A program made the translations under genes and the position numbers. Below, in pieces: positions 1 through 6,053 of a stretch of 6,053 nucleotides of DNA. The stretch is from Gallionellaceae bacterium (GTDB lineage: Bacteria > Pseudomonadota > Gammaproteobacteria > Burkholderiales > Gallionellaceae): NCBI GenBank assembly GCA_947445045.1, contig CANFCA010000076.1, positions 1 to 6,053 of the forward strand. Direction: 5' to 3'. The notes beneath the pieces were generated by a model. The model was not told the origin of the DNA, did no database searches, and saw nothing but the letters and a program-made list of their open reading frames with translations. Each line of letters starts with the position of its first letter. Position 1 is the stretch's first letter.

Positions 1-2882
1 GCTCGTTAGTGCTGGATATTACCTACCCCGCAACACAAGGCGCAGCGGGCTGCGCAGCTGCACTGCAAGCCTTATGTGGTGCGGCTGACAAGGCGGTGGC
101 AGATGGCTATAACGTATTGATATTGTCAGACCGTACCGTGTCGGCAGAGCGCGTGGCGATTCCCGCATTGGTCGCATGTTCCAAAGTGCATTTGCATTTG
201 GTGCAAGAGGGTTTGCGTACCAGCACCGGTTTGGTGATGGATACTGGTTCGGCACGTGAGGTGCATCACTTTGCCTTGTTGGCTGGCTACGGTGCAGAAG
301 CCGTGTGCCCGTGGTTGGCTTACGAGACAATTAGCGCAATCACTTTGCCTGCGAATATCGATGCGAAGGAAGCGAAAAAACGCTTTATCAAAGCCATCAA
401 TAAGGGCTTGATGAAGGTCATGTCCAAGATGGGTATCTCCACTTACCAATCGTATTGCGGTGCGCAGATTTTTGAAGCAATCGGTTTGAATGCATCTTTT
501 GTGGCTGAGTATTTCAGCGGCACAGCGACACAAATCGAAGGTATTGGTTTGGCGGAAGTGGCGGAAGAAAATATGCGCACACATCGCGGCGCATTTGGCA
601 CTGACCCCGTGTTGAGCAATGCGCTGGAAGCGGGTGGTGAATATGCTTACCGTGTGCGCGGCGAAGAACACATGTGGACACCGGACTCCATTGCCAAATT
701 GCAAAACGCAACACGCACCAATAATGCATCGACATACAAAGAATACGCCAAGCTCATCAATGAGCAGGCGACTAAGCTAAAAACCTTGCGTGGCTTGTTC
801 GACATCAAACCGGTAGGTGCAGTAGTGCCATTGGATGAAGTCGAATCTGCCAAAGAAATCGTCAAGCGTTTCGTGACAGGCGCGATGTCGCTTGGTTCGA
901 TTTCAACTGAGGCGCACACGACATTAGCGATTGCTATGAACCGTATCGGCGGCAAATCCAATACCGGCGAAGGCGGCGAAGACCCGTCGCGTTTCCAGAC
1001 ATTCAAGGGCGGCGAAATGCTGTCCGACATTATCGGTAAAAATCGCATCGAAGCTGATCGTGAAATGTTGCCCGGTGATTCGCTGCGTTCCAGAATTAAG
1101 CAAGTTGCATCGGGTCGTTTTGGCGTAACAGCGGAATATCTGGCGAGTGCCGATCAGATTCAAATCAAGATGGCGCAAGGAGCGAAACCCGGTGAAGGCG
1201 GTCAATTACCCGGCGGAAAAGTGTCGGAATACATTGCCAAGTTGCGTTTCTCTGTGCCTGGCGTTGGACTAATTTCGCCGCCGCCGCATCATGATATTTA
1301 TTCCATTGAAGATTTGGCGCAGTTGATCCATGACCTGAAAAACTCCAATCCGAGCGCGTCCATTTCAGTGAAGTTGGTTTCTGAAGTGGGTGTGGGAACG
1401 GTCGCTGCGGGTGTGTCCAAAGCCAAGGCTGATCACATCACCGTGTCTGGCTTTGACGGTGGCACGGGCGCATCACCCATCTCGTCGATTAAACATGCCG
1501 GTACGCCGTGGGAATTGGGCTTGGCGGAAGCGCAACAGACATTAGTGCTAAATCAGTTGCGTGGACGTATCGTGCTGCAAGTGGATGGACAGTTGAAGAC
1601 AGGGCGTGACGTGCTGATCGGCGCGTTGTTGGGCGCGGATGAATTCGGCTTTGCCACTGCGCCACTGGTCGTTGAAGGTTGCATCATGATGCGTAAATGT
1701 CATCTCAATACTTGTCCGGTTGGTGTGGCGACGCAAGATCCAACGTTGCGCAAAAAATTTACCGGTCAGCCAGAGCATGTCGTGAATTATTTCTTCTTCG
1801 TTGCAGAAGAGGTGCGCGAGTTAATGGCGCAAATGGGTATACGCAAGTTTGATGATCTGATTGGTCGCAGTGATTTGTTGGGGATGCGTGATGGAATCGC
1901 GCATTGGAAATCGCAGGGCTTGGATTTCTCCAAGGTGTTCCATCAGCCTAACGTTGCGGCCAGCGTGGCACGCCGTCATGCACAATCACAAGATCACGAG
2001 TTGGAAAAAGCTTTGGATAATGGCTTGATCGCGCAAGCGCAGAATGCCATCAACAACAAACAACCTGCCGTGATCGAAAGCAAAATCAGCAACGTCAACC
2101 GTACCGTCGGCACAATGCTGTCACACGAAATCGCCAAGCGTTACGGGCAAGCAGGTTTGCCTAGCGATACCATTCAAGTGAATTTCAAAGGCGTGGCAGG
2201 CCAAAGTTTTGGCGCGTTTTTGTCGCGCGGTATCTCGTTCGAGTTGCGCGGTGAAGGTAACGACTATGTTGGCAAAGGCTTGTGCGGCGGGCGTATCGCT
2301 ATCATGCCACCCGCCGAAGCGAAGTTGGTGACGCATGAAAATATCATCGTCGGCAACACCGTGATGTATGGCGCAACCGCAGGTGAATGTTATTTCAGCG
2401 GCGTGGCGGGCGAGCGTTTCGCGGTGCGCAATTCCGGTGCAACGGCAGTCGTAGAAGGCTTGGGTGATCATGGTTGCGAATACATGACAGGCGGAATGGT
2501 GGTGGTGCTGGGACAGACCGGGCGCAACTTTGCAGCAGGTATGTCTGGCGGGGTAGCATTTGTATTGGACGAAGATGGCGGCTTTGAAAAGCGTTGTAAT
2601 TTGTCTATGGTCGCGCTTGAGCCTGTGCCATCCGAAGTGGAGGCGAGTGAAACGGGTGAGGTGGAGTCGCACGGTCGTGTGCATTTCAATCACCTTAATC
2701 AAGCTGACGAAGCGGCGTTGCGTGAGTTAATCGAAAAGCATTTGCGCTACACACAAAGCCCGCGTGCAAAACATATTTTGGATAATTGGGCGATGTACTT
2801 GCCGAAATTCACCAAGGTGATGCCTACCGAATATCGTCGCGCTTTGCAGGAAATGGCGGCAAAACAAAAGGAGGCCGCGTAA
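1..2882 (+). CDS. gltB: Glutamate synthase (NADPH) large subunit, 5'-partial
   Basis: GltB makes glutamate from glutamine and 2-oxoglutarate in the cytoplasm, using electrons passed on by GltD. The reading frame is already open at the left edge (first full codon at 3). The GTG at 9 is an internal valine, so the gene begins upstream and 959 residues are visible. Residues are counted from that valine. About 1-250 are the end of the central domain. About 265-640 are the FMN synthase domain, with GAMSLGSIS at 291-299, GEGGED at 320-325, [12 protein letters not shown] at 394-405, SPPPHHD at 423-429 and [11 protein letters not shown] at 480-490. C558, C564 and C569 (Cx5Cx4C) match the 3Fe-4S ligands of the family. 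About 720-900 are the glycine-rich GXGXG beta-helix. By alignment with the Azospirillum enzyme from memory, roughly 540-600 residues are missing, including the N-terminal class II glutaminase domain with its catalytic Cys1. No frameshift is seen in the visible part. It overlaps gltD by one base. Confidence 0.97.
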   Translation, partial: SLVLDITYPATQGAAGCAAALQALCGAADKAVADGYNVLILSDRTVSAERVAIPALVACSKVHLHLVQEGLRTSTGLVMDTGSAREVHHFALLAGYGAEAVCPWLAYETISAITLPANIDAKEAKKRFIKAINKGLMKVMSKMGISTYQSYCGAQIFEAIGLNASFVAEYFSGTATQIEGIGLAEVAEENMRTHRGAFGTDPVLSNALEAGGEYAYRVRGEEHMWTPDSIAKLQNATRTNNASTYKEYAKLINEQATKLKTLRGLFDIKPVGAVVPLDEVESAKEIVKRFVTGAMSLGSISTEAHTTLAIAMNRIGGKSNTGEGGEDPSRFQTFKGGEMLSDIIGKNRIEADREMLPGDSLRSRIKQVASGRFGVTAEYLASADQIQIKMAQGAKPGEGGQLPGGKVSEYIAKLRFSVPGVGLISPPPHHDIYSIEDLAQLIHDLKNSNPSASISVKLVSEVGVGTVAAGVSKAKADHITVSGFDGGTGASPISSIKHAGTPWELGLAEAQQTLVLNQLRGRIVLQVDGQLKTGRDVLIGALLGADEFGFATAPLVVEGCIMMRKCHLNTCPVGVATQDPTLRKKFTGQPEHVVNYFFFVAEEVRELMAQMGIRKFDDLIGRSDLLGMRDGIAHWKSQGLDFSKVFHQPNVAASVARRHAQSQDHELEKALDNGLIAQAQNAINNKQPAVIESKISNVNRTVGTMLSHEIAKRYGQAGLPSDTIQVNFKGVAGQSFGAFLSRGISFELRGEGNDYVGKGLCGGRIAIMPPAEAKLVTHENIIVGNTVMYGATAGECYFSGVAGERFAVRNSGATAVVEGLGDHGCEYMTGGMVVVLGQTGRNFAAGMSGGVAFVLDEDGGFEKRCNLSMVALEPVPSEVEASETGEVESHGRVHFNHLNQADEAALRELIEKHLRYTQSPRAKHILDNWAMYLPKFTKVMPTEYRRALQEMAAKQKEAA
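2868..2874 (+). promoter_or_regulatory. Ribosome binding site of gltD
   Basis: AAGGAGG lies inside the last codons of gltB, seven bases before the ATG at 2882. It is a near-perfect Shine-Dalgarno match and decides the gltD start. The same frame is open back to an ATG at 2786, but that would add 32 residues unlike any GltD N-terminus and lies inside gltB. The TAATG stop/start overlap suggests translational coupling of the two subunits. Confidence 0.9.
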
Positions 2883-4336
2883 TGGGTAAGGCCACGGGAT
2901 TTATGGAGTTTCAGCGTTTGACAGAGGCAAATCTGCCTGTCGCAGAACGCGTGCAAAATTATCAGGAGTTTGTGTTACATCTGAACGACGATCAAGCCAA
3001 GATTCAAGGCGCGCGCTGTATGGATTGTGGCATTCCGTTTTGCACCACAGGTTGTCCGGTCAATAACATCATCCCAGATTGGAATGATTTGGTGTATCGC
3101 GGCGACTGGAAAAACGCGCTGGAGGTATTGCATTCGACCAATAACTTCCCTGAATTTACAGGACGTGTTTGCCCCGCACCGTGCGAAGCAGCCTGTACGC
3201 TGAACATCAATAACGACGCGGTCGGAATCAAGTCTATCGAGCACGCGATCATTGATAAGGGTTGGGAAAATGGTTGGGTCGTGCCTATTCCTGCAGCGAA
3301 AAAAACGGGTAAAAAAGTGGCGGTGGTAGGCTCAGGTCCGGCAGGTTTAGCCGCCGCTCAACAATTGGCACGAGCCGGACACGCTGTCACCGTGTTTGAA
3401 AAAAATAGCCGCATCGGCGGGTTGATGCGCTACGGTATTCCCGATTTCAAAATGGAGAAATCGCACATTGATCGTCGTATGGATCAGATGCAAGCCGAAG
3501 GCGTGACTTTCCGCACTGGCGTATTCATCGGCTCGGACAGCAATATCGGCGTGAATAACATGGCGACTGAAACCATCTCGCCGGAAAAATTGTTGGCAGA
3601 TTTTGATGCAGTGGTGTTGTCAGGTGGTGCGGAAACGCCGCGTGATTTACCCATGCCGGGACGTGAGTTGAGTGGCATTTATCCGGCGATGGATTTTCTG
3701 CCGCAGCAAAATCGCGTCAACGCAGGCGATGTGTTGCCGCAACAATTGCGTGCAACAGGCAAGCATGTTGTCGTCATCGGCGGCGGCGATACGGGTTCGG
3801 ATTGTGTCGGTACATCGAATCGTCATGGCGCACTATCTGTCACGCAATTTGAAGTGATGCCGCGTCCGCCTGAGCAAGAAAACAAGCCGTTAGTATGGCC
3901 GAATTGGCCTATGAAATTGCGCACCTCCAGCTCACATGAAGAAGGCGCAAATCGTGATTGGGCAGTTTCGACCAAAGCATTCATCGGCAGCAATAGCAAA
4001 GTAGAAAAGCTGCTTTGCGTTCGCGTTGCATGGAAAGACGGCAAGATGACCGAAATCGCGGGTAGCGAATTCGAGATGAAAGCTGATCTGGTACTCTTGG
4101 CGATGGGCTTTGTTAGCCCGGTGCAAAAAGTGCTGGATGCGTTTGGTGTAGAAAAAGACGCACGCGGCAACATCAAGGCTGATACGGAAAATTATCGTAC
4201 CAGCAAGGATAAAGTTTTTGCCGCAGGCGACATGCGTCGTGGACAATCGCTCATTGTTTGGGCGATACGTGAAGGCCGTCAATGCGCTCGCGCAGTGGAC
4301 GAATTTTTAATGGGATCATCAGTATTACCTCGCTAA
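2882..4336 (+). CDS. gltD: Glutamate synthase (NADPH) small subunit
   Basis: GltD is the FAD-containing subunit that takes electrons from NADPH and passes them through Fe-S clusters to the FMN of GltB. The 484 residues are the usual length for the family. The N-terminal domain has two cysteine groups, C46-x2-C49-x4-C54-x3-C58 and C97-x3-C101-x3-C105, as expected for the low-potential 4Fe-4S clusters. The FAD-binding Rossmann motif GSGPAG is at 150-155, with the acidic residue E173 at the end of the second strand. The NADPH-binding motif GGGDTGSD is at 300-307. The C-terminal AAGD (447-450) followed by [15 protein letters not shown] is the FAD-contacting segment typical of this flavoprotein family. 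Related proteins include the small subunit of dihydropyrimidine dehydrogenase and NfnB-type proteins, but the gltB partner directly upstream settles the assignment. hemE begins 17 bases downstream. Confidence 0.97.
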   Translation: MGKATGFMEFQRLTEANLPVAERVQNYQEFVLHLNDDQAKIQGARCMDCGIPFCTTGCPVNNIIPDWNDLVYRGDWKNALEVLHSTNNFPEFTGRVCPAPCEAACTLNINNDAVGIKSIEHAIIDKGWENGWVVPIPAAKKTGKKVAVVGSGPAGLAAAQQLARAGHAVTVFEKNSRIGGLMRYGIPDFKMEKSHIDRRMDQMQAEGVTFRTGVFIGSDSNIGVNNMATETISPEKLLADFDAVVLSGGAETPRDLPMPGRELSGIYPAMDFLPQQNRVNAGDVLPQQLRATGKHVVVIGGGDTGSDCVGTSNRHGALSVTQFEVMPRPPEQENKPLVWPNWPMKLRTSSSHEEGANRDWAVSTKAFIGSNSKVEKLLCVRVAWKDGKMTEIAGSEFEMKADLVLLAMGFVSPVQKVLDAFGVEKDARGNIKADTENYRTSKDKVFAAGDMRRGQSLIVWAIREGRQCARAVDEFLMGSSVLPR

Positions 4337-4353
4337 TCTAACTAGGAATTAAC

Positions 4354-5418
4354 ATGGACTTCAAGCTTAAAAACGACACCTTCTTGCGCGCTCTGTTGCG
4401 TCAACCTACTACCTACACCCCATTGTGGATGATGCGCCAAGCTGGCCGCTACCTGCCTGAATACCGCGAAACGCGCAAACAAGCCGGCAGCTTTTTAGGT
4501 CTGTGCAAGAACCCGGATTACGCAACTGAAGTCACCCTGCAACCATTAGAGCGTTTTCCATTAGACGCAGCGATTTTGTTCTCCGATATTTTGACCGTGC
4601 CTGATGCGATGGGCTTGGGCTTGTATTTCTCAGATGGCGAAGGCCCAAAATTTGAACGTCCCTTGCGCGATGAATCGTCTATCAAAGCACTGCGCGTGCC
4701 AGACATCGACAAAGATTTGCGTTATGTGACCGATGCGGTCACGCAAATTCGCAAAGCATTGGATGGTAGCGTGCCGTTAATCGGCTTCTCTGGCAGCCCC
4801 TTCACCTTGTCCTGCTACATGGTGGAAGGTGGCGGCAGCGAAGATTACGCCAAGGTCAAAACCTTGATGTACAACGAGCCTAAGCTGATGCATCACATCC
4901 TCGAAATCAGCACGCAAGCGGTAATCAATTACCTCAATGCGCAAATCGAAGCAGGCGCACAAGCCGTGATGATTTTCGACTCATGGGGCGGCGTGTTGTC
5001 TCATGCAGCGTTCCACGAATTCTCCCTGCCTTACACACAACGCATCGTTGAAGGGCTGATTAAAGAAAAAGACGGGGTGAAAATTCCGAACATCGTGTTC
5101 ACCAAAGGCGGCGGCATCTGGATCGACAGCATCGCCAACATCGGCTGCGACGCAGTCGGCTTGGATTGGACGATGGACATCGGCATCGCCCGTCAAAAAG
5201 TGGGTCACAAAGTTGCGCTGCAAGGCAATATGGACCCAGTCGTATTGTTTGCGTCACCTAATGCGATTGAAGTGGAAGTCGAAAAAATCCTCAGCAGCTA
5301 TGGCTTCGGCAGCGGTCACGTGTTTAACCTCGGTCACGGCATCTCACAACACACCAATCCAGATCACGCAGCTGCGTTGGTGAAGGCGGTGCATGAGTTG
5401 AGCAAAAAGTACCACTAA
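4354..5418 (+). CDS. hemE: Uroporphyrinogen decarboxylase
   Basis: HemE removes the four acetate carboxyl groups of uroporphyrinogen III to give coproporphyrinogen III in haem synthesis. It is cytoplasmic, works as a homodimer and needs no cofactor. The 354 residues equal the length I recall for the E. coli enzyme. The signature [11 protein letters not shown] at 27-37 carries the substrate-binding arginines R28 and R32. FSDIL at 76-80 carries the key aspartate D78. GFSGSPFT ends at residue 151 and is followed by Y155. FDSWGG contains S210 and NLGHG contains H328, which match the conserved active-site Tyr, Ser and His of the family. The fold is a TIM barrel. The ATG at 4354 has an AGGA site at 4344-4347, six bases before it. 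The 17-base gap after gltD and the terminator after the stop codon indicate that it is the last gene of a gltB-gltD-hemE unit. No internal damage is seen. Confidence 0.97.
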   Translation: MDFKLKNDTFLRALLRQPTTYTPLWMMRQAGRYLPEYRETRKQAGSFLGLCKNPDYATEVTLQPLERFPLDAAILFSDILTVPDAMGLGLYFSDGEGPKFERPLRDESSIKALRVPDIDKDLRYVTDAVTQIRKALDGSVPLIGFSGSPFTLSCYMVEGGGSEDYAKVKTLMYNEPKLMHHILEISTQAVINYLNAQIEAGAQAVMIFDSWGGVLSHAAFHEFSLPYTQRIVEGLIKEKDGVKIPNIVFTKGGGIWIDSIANIGCDAVGLDWTMDIGIARQKVGHKVALQGNMDPVVLFASPNAIEVEVEKILSSYGFGSGHVFNLGHGISQHTNPDHAAALVKAVHELSKKYH

Positions 5419-5438
5419 GTAGATTTAGTTGTTTCAAT

Positions 5439-5476
5439 AAAAGGCCGCAGCATTGCTCGCGGCCTTTTGTGTTTTT
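5439..5476 (+). terminator. Rho-independent terminator after hemE
   Basis: A perfect 10-bp stem pairs 5439-5448 (AAAAGGCCGC) with 5459-5468 (GCGGCCTTTT) around a 10-base loop. The T-rich tail TTTTGTGTTTTT runs from 5465 to 5476. It starts 20 bases after the hemE stop. The A-run on the left arm gives a short T4 on the opposite strand, so weak termination in that direction is possible but less convincing. Confidence 0.88.
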
Positions 5477-5564
5477 GGGTGAGTGCAACGTGATAAAGTT
5501 GTTGGTTACAAGTGCCGCTGTTTGTGAGATAGGATGAGCCGCATTAACAATCAGCACTACATAT

Positions 5565-5570
5565 AGGTGA
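5565..5570 (+). promoter_or_regulatory. Ribosome binding site of the NERD-domain gene
   Basis: AGGTGA matches the 3' part of the full anti-Shine-Dalgarno complement (AAGGAGGTGATC) and ends four bases before the GTG at 5575. It supports this GTG as the start. The frame has a TAA stop at 5545-5547, no other usual start codon lies between them, and the next in-frame ATG is deep inside the conserved domain. Confidence 0.65.
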
Positions 5571-5574
5571 AGTC

Positions 5575-6053
5575 GTGATACTTAAAGAAAAACAATCTAA
5601 CAATCTAGCAGATCCGAGACATCTTGCTGGGGAGGAAGCGGAAAAGCAATTAGCTCATTACCTACAAAGAGCTTTCAAGAAACGAGATGACTGTTTCGTA
5701 ATAAACGATCTCCGCATAACTCATGACGGAGAGACTGCGCAGATTGACCACTTAATCGTCTCACCTTACGGGTTGGTTATTATTGAATCTAAAAGTTGTC
5801 ACAGCACAATTGTTGTTGATGAGTTTAACCGATGGGCGCGTACATTTAATGGGAAGTCAGAAGGAATGCAATCGCCAGTTTTACAAGCTGGGGAACAAGG
5901 AAAAATTCTAAAGGAATTGTTGAGTGCTAGCGTCGAAAGTGTACTCGGCAAAATGTTGATGGGGAGCGTTCAAAAAGGATTTGGATACTGTCCTTTCATT
6001 GTTTATGTTTCCGTTTCGGACAGTGGGATTATTGAGCAGAAAATTGATGTGCC
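5575..6053 (+). CDS. NERD (nuclease-related) domain protein, 3'-partial
   Basis: The frame opens with GTG and runs off the right edge after 159 full codons plus two bases, with no stop. The protein has no signal peptide or membrane segment in the visible part. Residues about 17-120 look like a NERD domain: AGEEAEKQL at 18-26, then QIDHLIVSPYGLVIIESKS at 56-74, W87, and PVLQ at 101-104 leading into a helix. D58, E71 and K73 form the D...ExK pattern of restriction-endonuclease-like nucleases. This suggests a metal-dependent DNA-acting role, but NERD proteins are poorly characterised and no substrate can be named. From memory, similar proteins often carry a C-terminal topoisomerase-type zinc finger, which would lie outside the window. 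G+C is about 41% (193 of 470 bases, 5581-6050), well below the upstream genes, which may mean horizontal transfer. The terminator before it indicates separate transcription. The spacer 5477-5574 shows no convincing promoter. Confidence 0.85.
   Translation, partial: MILKEKQSNNLADPRHLAGEEAEKQLAHYLQRAFKKRDDCFVINDLRITHDGETAQIDHLIVSPYGLVIIESKSCHSTIVVDEFNRWARTFNGKSEGMQSPVLQAGEQGKILKELLSASVESVLGKMLMGSVQKGFGYCPFIVYVSVSDSGIIEQKIDV

Noticed and set aside
126..704. Long open frame on the minus strand inside gltB (192 codons)
   Set aside because: It lies fully antisense to the well-conserved gltB frame, its product is rich in His, Cys and Arg with no recognisable domain, and no ribosome site supports it.
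2121..2702. Second long minus-strand open frame inside gltB (193 codons)
   Set aside because: It is antisense to the conserved beta-helix domain, and its composition is typical of an accidental complementary frame.
2786..2881. Upstream ATG extension of gltD by 32 residues
   Set aside because: It overlaps coding gltB, has no good Shine-Dalgarno site, and the added residues are unlike GltD. The ATG at 2882 has AAGGAGG at the right distance.
3672..3857. Small plus-strand open frame inside gltD (61 codons)
   Set aside because: It is out of frame with the conserved NADPH-binding region of gltD, and its product shows no recognisable features.
5506..5535. Possible promoter for the NERD gene: TTACAA, 18-base gap, TAGGAT
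   Set aside because: The boxes match the sigma-70 consensus at only 3 of 6 and 4 of 6 positions, which is expected by chance in an A/T-rich spacer.
5324..5557. Minus-strand open frame across the hemE end and the terminator (77 codons)
   Set aside because: It reads through the terminator hairpin and the antisense of the conserved HemE C-terminus, with no domain and no support for a start.
5512..5557. Possible inverted repeat GTGCcgCTG / CAGCAC in the hemE-NERD spacer
   Set aside because: The arms are short, interrupted by a two-base mismatch and far apart, so this is too weak to call an operator or attachment site.

Overview
The window is a mostly ordinary bacterial core-metabolism segment, with all genes on the + strand. 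It ends in the first part of a different, accessory-looking gene. Protein style (GltB, GltD and HemE of proteobacterial type), a base composition of about 54% G+C in sampled hemE lines, and strong Shine-Dalgarno sites suggest a proteobacterium. Betaproteobacteria (Nitrosomonadales-like) is my best guess from gene style and gene order, but this is recollection and not a search.

Region 1 (1-4336) holds gltB, missing its 5' end, and a complete gltD. They encode the large and small subunits of NADPH-dependent glutamate synthase (GOGAT). The visible gltB part covers the end of the central domain, the FMN/3Fe-4S synthase domain and the C-terminal beta-helix (GXGXG) domain. The glutaminase domain lies upstream of the window. 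gltB and gltD overlap by one base (TAATG), with a strong AAGGAGG site just before the gltD ATG.

Region 2 (4354-5476) holds hemE, uroporphyrinogen decarboxylase, 17 bases after gltD. A strong intrinsic terminator follows at 5439-5476. With no room for a separate promoter between the genes and one terminator at the end, gltB-gltD-hemE looks like one transcription unit. Glutamate made by GltBD feeds general nitrogen metabolism, and in bacteria using the C5 route it is also the precursor of the tetrapyrroles that HemE processes.

Region 3 (5477-6053) is a spacer of about 100 bases followed by the 5' part of a gene starting with GTG at 5575. It encodes a NERD (nuclease-related) domain protein and runs off the right edge after 159 codons. 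It is clearly lower in G+C (about 41% by hand count) than the operon before it. This is the only part of the window that looks accessory. No RNA gene, CRISPR array, insertion sequence or clear new multi-gene system is visible. If there is something unusual in this locus, it most likely lies to the right of the window with the NERD gene.
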